Origin: an uncultured Magnetococcales bacterium
GTDB lineage: Bacteria > Pseudomonadota > Magnetococcia > Magnetococcales > Magnetaquicoccaceae
Assembly: GCA_903913345.1 (NCBI GenBank)
Contig: CAIWLA010000215.1
Span: forward strand, 1-5,805
DNA: 5,805 nucleotides
Direction: 5' to 3'
Shown here piece by piece: positions 1-5,759 of the stretch. The translations under genes were made by a program, and so were the position numbers. The notes below the pieces were generated by a model. The model saw nothing but the letters and a program-made list of their open reading frames with translations. It made no database searches and was not told where the DNA came from. Each line of letters opens with the position of its first letter. The first letter of the stretch is position 1.

Positions 1-2375
1 GCAAGGATCTCCAGTATGTGGAACGGGTGGACCAGTGGATCAAGGCGGCACAGGAGGAGGCCGATCGGTTGGGGGCGTTGCGGGAACCCGTTGGCGGGGA
101 GAGCGGGGCGCAAATGGCCACCCGCCTGCGCGGTCTGCTGGAGGTCTACCATGCCTCTTTTCAGGAGGTGGTTGAGGCCTGGAAAATCCAGGGGTTGAAC
201 CCGGAATCCGGACTGCAAGGCCGGTTTCGCAAGGCGGCCCATGCGATAGAAAAAATCTTGAACGACTTTGACGTGGCGCAACTGGTGATCGATCTGGGCA
301 ACATGCGTCGTCAGGAGAAGGATTTTGTGGTTCGGGGCAAACAAAAATATGTGGCGCAATTCAATGGGGAGTTGAACGCTTTCAAGACTTTTCTGGCGGC
401 GTCTCGATTGAGTGGTTCTCTGAAGGATCCGTTGAGTCGTGCCTTGGCGGAGTATCAGGCGGCCTTTGAACGGTTTGTGGCGGAGCGGCAAAAAAATGTG
501 CTGGCCCAACTGGAGGATCCCCTCTATCTGAACATGAGCGAAAAGGCACACGAGGTGGAGGGGCTGTTGTATGCCCATTATATCCCTGGGATCTGGCAGG
601 ATTTGTTGATGATGCGCCGGCACGAGAAGGATTATCTGTTGCGCAATCAGGATAAATATGTCAAAGAATTCCGGGATTTGGCGGTTATTGTAACAAAAAA
701 TGTGCAGGCGTCCGGGGTTCCCAAGGCCACGCAGGAGACTATTCTGGGCTTGTTGCGGGAATATGAGGAGAGCTTTCTGGCCCTGGTGGCGCAGGAGGGA
801 CGGATCGGCGTCTCGAATGAAAAGATGCGGGATGCCGTGCATCAGATGGAGCCTATCATCGAGGAAAATGTGGCGGAGGCCATTACCCAGATGGGGCAAT
901 TGGAGGCCAAAACCCGTGCCGATTCCCAGTCTCAGGCCCGCGTGGCCCTGGTGGTTGCGGTGTTGGCGGGTTTGTTGTCCGCCCTCTTTGCCGTCCTGAT
1001 CACCCGTCTGATTACCGGGCCGTTGGCCATCCTCAATCGGTTTGCCCAGCAGGTATCGACCGGGAATTTACAGGTTTCCGTTGCGATCGATCAAAAGGAT
1101 GAGGTGGGCCATCTGGCCCTCGCCATGACGCACATGGTGGACTCTCTGCGCGATTTGTTGAGTCAAATGTCGGATAACGCCAACGATCTGGACATGTCGG
1201 CCGTGGATCTGGCGGCAGTCTCCACCCAGGTGACCGGCAGTGCCAACAGTCTGATTGAGCAGACCAGCACCACGGCGGCGGCGGTGGAAGAGTTGAGTGC
1301 CACCATGACGCAAATTTCTGCGGCGTCCGAGCAGTCGAGTGTCAGTGCGACCGGCATGGTCTCCGGGGCCACGCAGACCAGCCACGCCATCGAAAAAGTG
1401 ACCAGAGCCGCGCAGGATACGGCGGGCATTCTCAACCGGGTGGCGAACAACTCGAAACAGATGAGCAGTCAGTTGTCTGCCATTGCCGATGGGGCGGTAC
1501 GGGCCAACCATTCCGTCCTCTCGGCGGTCTCTTCCATTCAGGATATGACCACCTCCTTCGTGGCGGTGCGGGAGCAGTGTGCCCTGGCGGATGCCCGCTC
1601 CCTGGAGGCCTCTCAGCATATTCACTCTTCCAAGGGGGTCATCACCAAGCTGGCCCGTTCTGCCAGGGAGATTGGCTCGGTTGTGGATCTGATCAGCAAA
1701 ATTGCCGGACAGACCAACATGTTGGCCTTGAATGCCTCCATCGAGGCGGCGGGGGCCGGAAATGCGGGCAAAGGGTTCGCTGTGGTGGCCAATGAGGTGA
1801 AGGAACTGGCCAGACAGACGGGACAGGCCACGCAAATGATTCGGGATCAGGTGGCCACCATTCAGCAACAATCGAACCACGTGGCCGATGAGATTCAGGG
1901 TATTATTCAGTTGATTGAAGGGGTTGTATCGGCAAACAACGAGATTGTGCGGGCGGTGGATGCCCAATCAGTCGATGCCGAGGCCATTACCCAGGCCATA
2001 AAAGTGACGGCGGGGGAGACCAGTGCCGTGACCGAACGGCTGGGCGGATCCGTGGTGGCGATATCGGAGACGGCCGACCAGGTTTTGCAGGTGTTCCGGC
2101 GCATGTTGGAGGTGAGTCGGCAGATGGAACAGGGGAGTCAGGGGATGGCGGATGTCTCCCAGAGTGTCCGCGAGACTTCATTGGGGGCCGCCGAGATCAC
2201 CCGCAGTGTGACGGAAGCCGCGACGGCAACCGATGAAATCGCCTCCACCATGATGGTGGTCAATGAGAATGCCCAGCAAATGCAGACCGTCAGTGGTGTA
2301 CTCAACCACCGGGCCGGCCAATTGACGGGCATGGCCAAAAACTTGAAAGGGTTGGTCTCCCGGTTCAGGGTATAG
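1..2375 (+). CDS. Methyl-accepting chemotaxis protein with HBM-type periplasmic sensor (5' partial)
   Basis: Chemoreceptor that should pass ligand binding in the periplasm to a cytoplasmic CheA/CheW complex. The frame is open to the left edge (first full codon at 3), so the GTG at 18 is probably internal and the first transmembrane helix lies outside the window. Counting that GTG as residue 1: residues 1-305 are an all-helical sensor with two copies of an MRRxEKD(F/Y) motif (96, 199), resembling the helical bimodular family. One membrane helix spans about 309-328 and HAMP about 329-381 (Pro335, then a DEVGHL segment). The MCP hairpin has its tip near 576-587 (IEAAGAGNAGKGF) followed by [11 protein letters not shown]. 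The protein ends SRFRV and lacks an NWETF-like CheR/CheB tether. The ligand is unknown; characterised HBM receptors such as Pseudomonas McpS bind TCA-cycle acids, but that cannot be transferred here. MCP identity is very secure; HBM assignment is likely. Confidence 0.95.
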   Translation, partial: KDLQYVERVDQWIKAAQEEADRLGALREPVGGESGAQMATRLRGLLEVYHASFQEVVEAWKIQGLNPESGLQGRFRKAAHAIEKILNDFDVAQLVIDLGNMRRQEKDFVVRGKQKYVAQFNGELNAFKTFLAASRLSGSLKDPLSRALAEYQAAFERFVAERQKNVLAQLEDPLYLNMSEKAHEVEGLLYAHYIPGIWQDLLMMRRHEKDYLLRNQDKYVKEFRDLAVIVTKNVQASGVPKATQETILGLLREYEESFLALVAQEGRIGVSNEKMRDAVHQMEPIIEENVAEAITQMGQLEAKTRADSQSQARVALVVAVLAGLLSALFAVLITRLITGPLAILNRFAQQVSTGNLQVSVAIDQKDEVGHLALAMTHMVDSLRDLLSQMSDNANDLDMSAVDLAAVSTQVTGSANSLIEQTSTTAAAVEELSATMTQISAASEQSSVSATGMVSGATQTSHAIEKVTRAAQDTAGILNRVANNSKQMSSQLSAIADGAVRANHSVLSAVSSIQDMTTSFVAVREQCALADARSLEASQHIHSSKGVITKLARSAREIGSVVDLISKIAGQTNMLALNASIEAAGAGNAGKGFAVVANEVKELARQTGQATQMIRDQVATIQQQSNHVADEIQGIIQLIEGVVSANNEIVRAVDAQSVDAEAITQAIKVTAGETSAVTERLGGSVVAISETADQVLQVFRRMLEVSRQMEQGSQGMADVSQSVRETSLGAAEITRSVTEAATATDEIASTMMVVNENAQQMQTVSGVLNHRAGQLTGMAKNLKGLVSRFRV
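288..905 (+). repeat. Two tandem ~103-residue sensor repeats within the first MCP
   Basis: At protein level, residues 91-193 and 194-296 (counted from the GTG at 18) align without gaps for at least 60 residues. Shared landmarks are MRRxEKD(F/Y), an Arg at +10, KYVxxF at +14 to +19, an Ala-Ser pair at +32/+33, EYxxxF at +49 to +54 and a following Val-Ala. The two motif starts are 309 bp apart, at 303 and 612. The DNA has diverged, so this is an old duplication rather than a recent one. A further copy is suggested before it: QYVERV at the window edge resembles KYVxxF, and VYHASF (residues 43-48) resembles EYxxxF. The last unit fades into the transmembrane helix at MGQLEAKT. These units presumably form stacked helical bundles in the periplasm. 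Confidence 0.75.
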
Positions 2376-2396
2376 GAACCGATCCCATCTTTTTTT
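2361..2396 (+). terminator. Possible weak terminator at the end of the first MCP
   Basis: CGGTTC (2361-2366) pairs perfectly with GAACCG (2376-2381) around a 9-base loop that contains the stop codon. A run of seven T follows at 2390-2396. The eight-base gap between stem and T-run is longer than in a classical intrinsic terminator, so this is only a candidate. Confidence 0.3.
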
Positions 2397-2415
2397 AATG
2401 GTTTTTCACTGTTAC

Positions 2416-2472
2416 GGGTCCTGGGGGATTATCCCCCTGGTGGGGCTGGGGGCGAAGCCCCCGTTTTGACCC
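2416..2472. repeat. 57-bp palindromic element: outer stem enclosing two GC hairpins
   Basis: An outer inverted pair, GGGTC (2416-2420) and GACCC (2468-2472), encloses two tight hairpins. The first is GGGGGA/TCCCCC (2423-2428, 2432-2437) with a TTA loop, extended by CC/GG beyond a T-T mismatch. The second is GGGGGC/GCCCCC (2448-2453, 2457-2462) with a GAA loop, followed by GTTTT. The whole folds as a three-way junction. The design resembles dispersed intergenic palindromes (REP/BIME-like) of proteobacteria. It may also help end transcription or shield the upstream mRNA 3' end. Only one copy is in this window, so repetition in the genome is not shown. Confidence 0.6.
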
Positions 2473-2479
2473 AAGCAAT

Positions 2480-2498
2480 GACCGGATTCGGTTTTTTT
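2480..2498 (+). terminator. Short hairpin followed by seven T in the MCP-MCP gap
   Basis: ACCG (2481-2484) pairs with CGGT (2489-2492) around a GATT loop, with a possible flanking G-T wobble (2480/2493). Seven T run from 2492 to 2498, so the stem uses the first one or two. The stem is too short to be convincing alone, but it directly follows the palindromic element and could complete termination of the upstream gene or attenuate the next one. An (AAC)4 tract at 2499-2510 follows and should leave the leader of the next gene unstructured. Confidence 0.25.
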
Positions 2499-2517
2499 AA
2501 CAACAACAACAGCATGC

Positions 2518-2527
2518 AGGAAGAAAG
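2518..2527 (+). promoter_or_regulatory. Ribosome binding site of the second MCP
   Basis: A purine-rich AGGAAGAAAG stretch ends eight bases before the ATG at 2536. This supports that start over the in-frame ATG at 2557, which has only A/T-rich sequence with no Shine-Dalgarno match in front of it. No convincing sigma-70 or sigma-28 promoter was seen in 2376-2535. Confidence 0.6.
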
Positions 2528-2535
2528 AATAATCG

Positions 2536-4917
2536 ATGCACACGATATGGTTAAAAATGCGGGACAAGACAGTATTGGCTCTGATGATCCCCTCTGTTCT
2601 GTTGCTGGGCTTGTCCGTGCTTTCTCTCTATACCCGCGAGCCGCTCTTTTGGGCAGGGGTATTCGCCTGGCTGCTTCCTGCCATCGGTTTGGGGTTGCTG
2701 GTGAGCGGCGGATTGTCCCTCCATTTTGCACGGAATGATTCGCAACGCATACGGGTCGCCCTGCAAAAGATGATTGAGGGAGACTTTACGGCCCGTGTGC
2801 CCCTGGAGGACGCGGACCATCCATCCTCCGGGGATGAAATGGTTCAACTGGGCATTCAAATCAATGCCCTGGCCGACAAAGTGGCCGGTGTGATGACCAC
2901 CGTCGCGCTCCATTCGGGTGGTGTGGTGGCCTGTGCCTCGGAAATCATGAAAATTCGTGATTGGGTCAACAGCGATGCCAAAAATTCGCAGTTGGTCGTC
3001 AAAGAGGTATCGGCGCAAAATGCCGTGCTGGCCCAGGAGATTGTTGGCGTCAAAGAGTCGGTTGGCATGGCCAGTCGGAGTATTGAAAACATCTCCCTGG
3101 CGGCGGTTGATGTGGCGGAGAGCGTCTCCACGATTGCCTCCGGCACCGAGGAGGCCAGTATCAACATTACCGCCATGGCGGCGGCGGCGGAAGAGATGAC
3201 GGCCAATATCAGTGGCGTCAACCAAAATCTGGGACGGGTGGATGGAGCCGTCAAACAGGTGGCAACGGCCATACGGGATATGACCGGTGCCCTGGGTGAA
3301 GTGCGCGAACGGTGTCAGGCGGCCAGTGAGGCCTCGGCACAGACCGACAAACGGGTTCGTGACACCCAGGCCATCATGGAAAAATTGTCCACGAGTGCAA
3401 CGGAGATTGGCAAATTTGTCAAAATCATCAAGAATATTGCAGACCAGACCAGCCTGTTGGCCCTGAATGCCTCCATCGAGGCGGCCGGGGCCGGTGAGGC
3501 GGGCAAAAGCTTTGCCGTGGTCGCCAATGAGGTGAAAGAGTTGTCCCGGCAAACCGAGAAGGCGACCTGGATGATTCGGGAAAAGACCGAGGACATTACC
3601 ACGATTGCCGCCTCGGTGGCGACGGCCAACAAAGAGATCATTGCCAGTGTCAACAGTATCAACCAGGCCAATCAGGTCATTACCTATGCGGTCGATGAGC
3701 AGACATCGGCCATCCATGGCATTGCCGACTCCATGACCAAAGTCGCTTCGGCGGCCGAGGAGGTGACGCGCAACGCCCAGGAGTTGGGGGTGGCGGCCCA
3801 GGATGTGGCCCGGTCGGCGGCCGAAGCGGCCATCGGCACCTCGGAAGTGGCCCGGTCGGCCTCCATGGTCTCTCTCTCTGCCTCGACGGTGGCCGATGAC
3901 AGCAAACGGGCGATGGGGCTGGCCAACACCATTCTCCATTCGGCAGAAAAAACCTTCCAGATTTCCTGCTCCGTCGGCGAACAAATGGCAGAGGCAGATC
4001 GCACGGCCAACATCATGCGTGCCTCCTCCCTGCAATTTGATCGGATGGGTGCCGTATTGCGGGATATGAGTGGTGCCCTGTATGCCACCCAAATGGAGGT
4101 GGATATCGGTGCGCCCCGGTTCAATATCCGGGCGGCCAAAGGGATCTATTTGCAATGGCAAAGCACCTTGGAACAGGCCATTGCGGGTCGAATTTCCCTC
4201 TCATCCGATGAGGTGGAGTCCGTTGAAAAAACGGAGTTCAGCCATTGGTTGCACACCCAGGGGAAAAAACATTTCAAACATTCTTCGGTGTACCAATCGT
4301 TGCTCACGGCACAAGCCAGCCTGCATGGTGCCATCCGTCAAACGGTGACGGCCTTGCAGGGATCGGCTGGTTCTGCCCGGAAAGGGGGAGGCGATGCGGG
4401 TCACAAGCAGGCCTCAGCCTGTTTTCTCGATTTCGTGGCGGCCCGTCATGCCCTGTTTGAATGGATGGACCTGTTGTATCAGGGGGTGACCGACCGGCAG
4501 GCCGACGAAAAACTGTTCATGGCATGGGATGCCCGGTTTGACACCGGGTTGCGGGATGTGGACAGCGACCATCGCAAACTGGTGGATATGGTCAACCATC
4601 TCCACCAGTCCATGAAAAAAGGGGCCAGCAAGGAGAGCATGCAGGAAATTTTGCAAAAATTGGCGGACTATACGGTGTTTCATTTTCAACGGGAAGAGGA
4701 ATATTTCGACACCACCGCCTACCCGGACAGCGCGGCCCACAAGGCCGAGCACAAAAAGCTGGTTGGCTTGGCCGTGGACTTTATTCAACGCTTTGAAGCC
4801 GGCGATTTCGCCATTGTCATCGACTTGATGAGTGCCTTGAAGGGGTGGCTGATTGGTCACATTCTCCATTCCGATATGGCCTATGTCTCCTGCATGAAGG
4901 AGCATGGCATTCGATAG
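2536..4917 (+). CDS. Methyl-accepting chemotaxis protein with degenerate CZB-like and C-terminal bacteriohemerythrin domains
   Basis: Complete 793-residue chemoreceptor that probably senses oxygen or redox state from the cytoplasm and signals to CheA/CheW. Two membrane helices (about 13-32 and 38-62) are joined by only five residues, so there is essentially no periplasmic sensor. A HAMP-like segment covers about 65-118 (GDFTARVPL, then DEMVQL at 100-105) and lacks the usual Pro. The signalling hairpin has its tip at about 315-326 ([12 protein letters not shown]). Residues 529-605 match the CZB layout, but zinc ligands are missing. After a Gly/Ala-rich linker (about 608-625), residues 660-793 form a bacteriohemerythrin with ligands His679, His716, Glu720, His735, His739, His775 and Asp780. 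Spacings H-x3-E, H-x3-H and H-x4-D match known hemerythrins, so an O2-binding diiron site is expected. There is no CheR/CheB tether. MCP-hemerythrin fusions are known (DcrH of Desulfovibrio); the CZB-like module in between is the odd part. Confidence 0.95.
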   Translation: MHTIWLKMRDKTVLALMIPSVLLLGLSVLSLYTREPLFWAGVFAWLLPAIGLGLLVSGGLSLHFARNDSQRIRVALQKMIEGDFTARVPLEDADHPSSGDEMVQLGIQINALADKVAGVMTTVALHSGGVVACASEIMKIRDWVNSDAKNSQLVVKEVSAQNAVLAQEIVGVKESVGMASRSIENISLAAVDVAESVSTIASGTEEASINITAMAAAAEEMTANISGVNQNLGRVDGAVKQVATAIRDMTGALGEVRERCQAASEASAQTDKRVRDTQAIMEKLSTSATEIGKFVKIIKNIADQTSLLALNASIEAAGAGEAGKSFAVVANEVKELSRQTEKATWMIREKTEDITTIAASVATANKEIIASVNSINQANQVITYAVDEQTSAIHGIADSMTKVASAAEEVTRNAQELGVAAQDVARSAAEAAIGTSEVARSASMVSLSASTVADDSKRAMGLANTILHSAEKTFQISCSVGEQMAEADRTANIMRASSLQFDRMGAVLRDMSGALYATQMEVDIGAPRFNIRAAKGIYLQWQSTLEQAIAGRISLSSDEVESVEKTEFSHWLHTQGKKHFKHSSVYQSLLTAQASLHGAIRQTVTALQGSAGSARKGGGDAGHKQASACFLDFVAARHALFEWMDLLYQGVTDRQADEKLFMAWDARFDTGLRDVDSDHRKLVDMVNHLHQSMKKGASKESMQEILQKLADYTVFHFQREEEYFDTTAYPDSAAHKAEHKKLVGLAVDFIQRFEAGDFAIVIDLMSALKGWLIGHILHSDMAYVSCMKEHGIR
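3805..3860 (+). repeat. Two 14-bp direct repeats 42 bp apart inside the second MCP
   Basis: GTGGCCCGGTCGGC occurs at 3805-3818 and again at 3847-3860, each encoding VARSA in the same frame. The 42-bp period is 14 residues, exactly two heptads of the coiled-coil signalling arm. It may record a small in-frame duplication or simply heptad-constrained, Ala/Ser-rich coding. Confidence 0.45.
4120..4350 (+). other. Region encoding a CZB-like domain without its zinc ligands
   Basis: Residues 529-605 of the second MCP follow the CZB pattern: an AKxxHxxW helix, a 'G(R/K)xxL' turn, a CxFGxWL motif, then HxxxH. At the ligand places the sequence has Tyr538 (for His, in IYLQW), Thr566 (for Cys, in TEFSHWL) and Gln593 (for His). 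Only His597 remains. The scaffold residues Trp541, Phe568, Trp571, Leu572 and Gly576 are kept, which supports homology. Four other histidines (570, 573, 579, 582) cluster nearby. Zinc binding as in TlpD-type receptors is therefore not expected at the normal site. Alignment was done by eye. Confidence 0.65.
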
Positions 4918-4943
4918 AGGGTGGTGTCGGCCAACCGTCCTCT
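4916..4943 (+). terminator. Possible terminator hairpin between convergent genes
   Basis: AGAGGGTGGT (4916-4925), starting within the MCP stop codon, can pair with ACCGTCCTCT (4934-4943) as a 10-bp stem with two central G-U wobbles and an 8-base loop. The wobbles pair only in the + strand transcript; on the - strand they become mismatches, so it would favour ending the MCP message. It is followed by a pyrimidine-rich stretch (the 3' end of the opposite gene), not a clean T-run. Confidence 0.35.
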
Positions 4944-4946
4944 GCC

Positions 4947-5297
4947 CTATCCCTCTTTCTCTTTCTCCTTGTCGCGCATTTTGGTGAGCAGCGAGTGGAA
5001 TACGTCGTGGGAGATGGCCATGCCAAACCGGGCCGGGTGATCGGTAATTTGCAGGGCCAACCCTTCGGCGGTTTTCCGCATCACCTGGCAGGCGAAGAGA
5101 TGGGTGTCGTCTCCCGATGTCAGGTGCAGGGTTCCTTTTTCTCCAACAGACACCGCCCACTCGGCCTCTTCCGGGACAAAAAACAGGCCGGTCAGCGACA
5201 CGTCCCGGGAACTTCCGTAGAAATGCCGATCAGCATCAAACTCCAGTTTTAATAATTTGTTGTGCGAATAACGCTCTTTCTCGCGATTACCGTTCAT
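4947..5297 (-). CDS. Small PilZ-domain protein (c-di-GMP binding)
   Basis: A 116-residue soluble protein, essentially one PilZ domain, expected to bind cyclic di-GMP in the cytoplasm and act through a partner protein. The two signature elements are intact: RxxxR at Arg5-Arg9 near the N-terminus and DxSxxG at Asp32, Ser34, Gly37. These are followed by the usual beta-barrel pattern (GLFF, a 'VGEKGTLHL' strand, and GLALQI near the end in place of the common G(I/V)G(V/L)xF). It ends with a charged, lysine/glutamate-rich tail. The ATG is supported by AGGGA six bases upstream. It lies 24 bp behind the receiver gene on the same strand and is very likely co-transcribed with it. Its stop is 29 bp from that of the opposing MCP. 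The target is unknown; flagellar, pilus or exopolysaccharide control are the usual roles of such single-domain PilZ proteins. Confidence 0.88.
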   Translation of the reverse strand: MNGNREKERYSHNKLLKLEFDADRHFYGSSRDVSLTGLFFVPEEAEWAVSVGEKGTLHLTSGDDTHLFACQVMRKTAEGLALQITDHPARFGMAISHDVFHSLLTKMRDKEKEKEG

Positions 5298-5303
5298 GGG
5301 TAT

Positions 5304-5308
5304 TCCCT
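5304..5308 (-). promoter_or_regulatory. Ribosome binding site of the PilZ gene
   Basis: On the minus strand AGGGA lies six bases before the ATG at 5297-5295, inside the 24-bp gap after the receiver gene. The PilZ gene therefore has its own translation start signal within a shared message. Confidence 0.6.
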
Positions 5309-5321
5309 TTTTGATATGGCT

Positions 5322-5744
5322 TCAGTCCTGATTGCATGGTTCCCAGTGGTGTCGCGGTTTATACTCCCGCAGTTTGTCAAACAATACCTCTCTCTGGATG
5401 GGTTTGGTGAGATAATCCGTGCAACGTCCTTTGAAAAAGGCTTCAACGACCTGGGTCTCGGTATCCAGAGCCGTTGTCATGAAGATCACGGTCTCGTTTC
5501 CGCCCGCCACGCCCTGTTCCTGTTCGTAGGCGCGGATGCTTTTCAAGGCATCCTGCCCATTCATCTCCGGCATCATAATGTCCAACAGGATGAGATCATA
5601 GGGTTGCCCTTCATCCAATGCCATCATGAAGGCTTCCACCGCTTCCCGACCGTCTATGGCCAGATCGCACTCGCCCACCGGTTTTAACATTTGTTGCAAC
5701 AACATTCTGTTGTACGGTTCATCATCCACAACCAGGATACGCAT
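5322..5744 (-). CDS. Stand-alone response regulator receiver (CheY-like)
   Basis: A 140-residue single-domain response regulator that should take a phosphoryl group from a histidine kinase or phosphotransfer protein. All key receiver residues are visible: the acidic pair Asp7-Asp8 (in VVDDEP), the phospho-acceptor Asp55 (LLDIMMPEMNG), Thr91 of the switch (MTTA) and Lys114 followed by Pro115 (DYLTKPI). No DNA-binding, enzymatic or other output domain follows; the tail after about residue 127 is short and polar. Output must therefore be by protein contact, as in CheY or relay receivers. The ATG is preceded by a strong GGGGAG. The gene stands between an upstream fragment on the same strand and the PilZ gene, so an operon linking phosphorelay and c-di-GMP response is likely. 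Whether it serves the flagellar motor or another kinase pathway cannot be told from the sequence. Confidence 0.93.
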   Translation of the reverse strand: MRILVVDDEPYNRMLLQQMLKPVGECDLAIDGREAVEAFMMALDEGQPYDLILLDIMMPEMNGQDALKSIRAYEQEQGVAGGNETVIFMTTALDTETQVVEAFFKGRCTDYLTKPIQREVLFDKLREYKPRHHWEPCNQD

Positions 5745-5750
5745 TCAAAG

Positions 5751-5759
5751 ACTCCCCTA
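5751..5759 (-). promoter_or_regulatory. Ribosome binding site of the receiver gene, overlapping an upstream stop codon
   Basis: The minus strand reads TAGGGGAGT here. AGGGGAG is a strong Shine-Dalgarno sequence seven to eight bases before the ATG at 5744, and the TAG within it ends the open frame coming from the right edge. Such overlap suggests tight coupling between the two genes. Confidence 0.6.

Noticed and set aside
1068..1967. Minus-strand open frame (299 codons) opposite the first MCP
   Set aside because: Same antisense artefact: composition is His/Gly/Arg/Leu-rich with no domain, and it covers the conserved signalling hairpin of the MCP.
2466..2500. TTGACC as a possible sigma-70 -35 box
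   Set aside because: No -10-like hexamer at 16-19 bp; the A/T-rich part is a T-run too far away (about 23 bp), and the TTGACC is part of the palindrome's closing arm.
2466..2738. Plus-strand frame starting with TTG upstream of the second MCP
   Set aside because: It overlaps the MCP start in another frame, begins inside the palindromic element, and its sequence changes character as soon as it enters the MCP gene.
2551..4161. Long minus-strand open frame (536 codons) opposite the second MCP
   Set aside because: It lies entirely inside a well-supported MCP gene, is rich in His, Gly and Arg as expected from the antisense of Ala/Ser/Val-rich coding, and shows no recognisable domain.
4414..5160. 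Minus-strand open frame (248 codons) spanning the MCP-PilZ junction
   Set aside because: It overlaps both the hemerythrin domain and the PilZ gene in a different frame, and no motif is visible.
5262..5687. Plus-strand frame opposite the receiver gene
   Set aside because: The minus-strand frame encodes an unmistakable receiver domain with all catalytic residues; this one has no motif.
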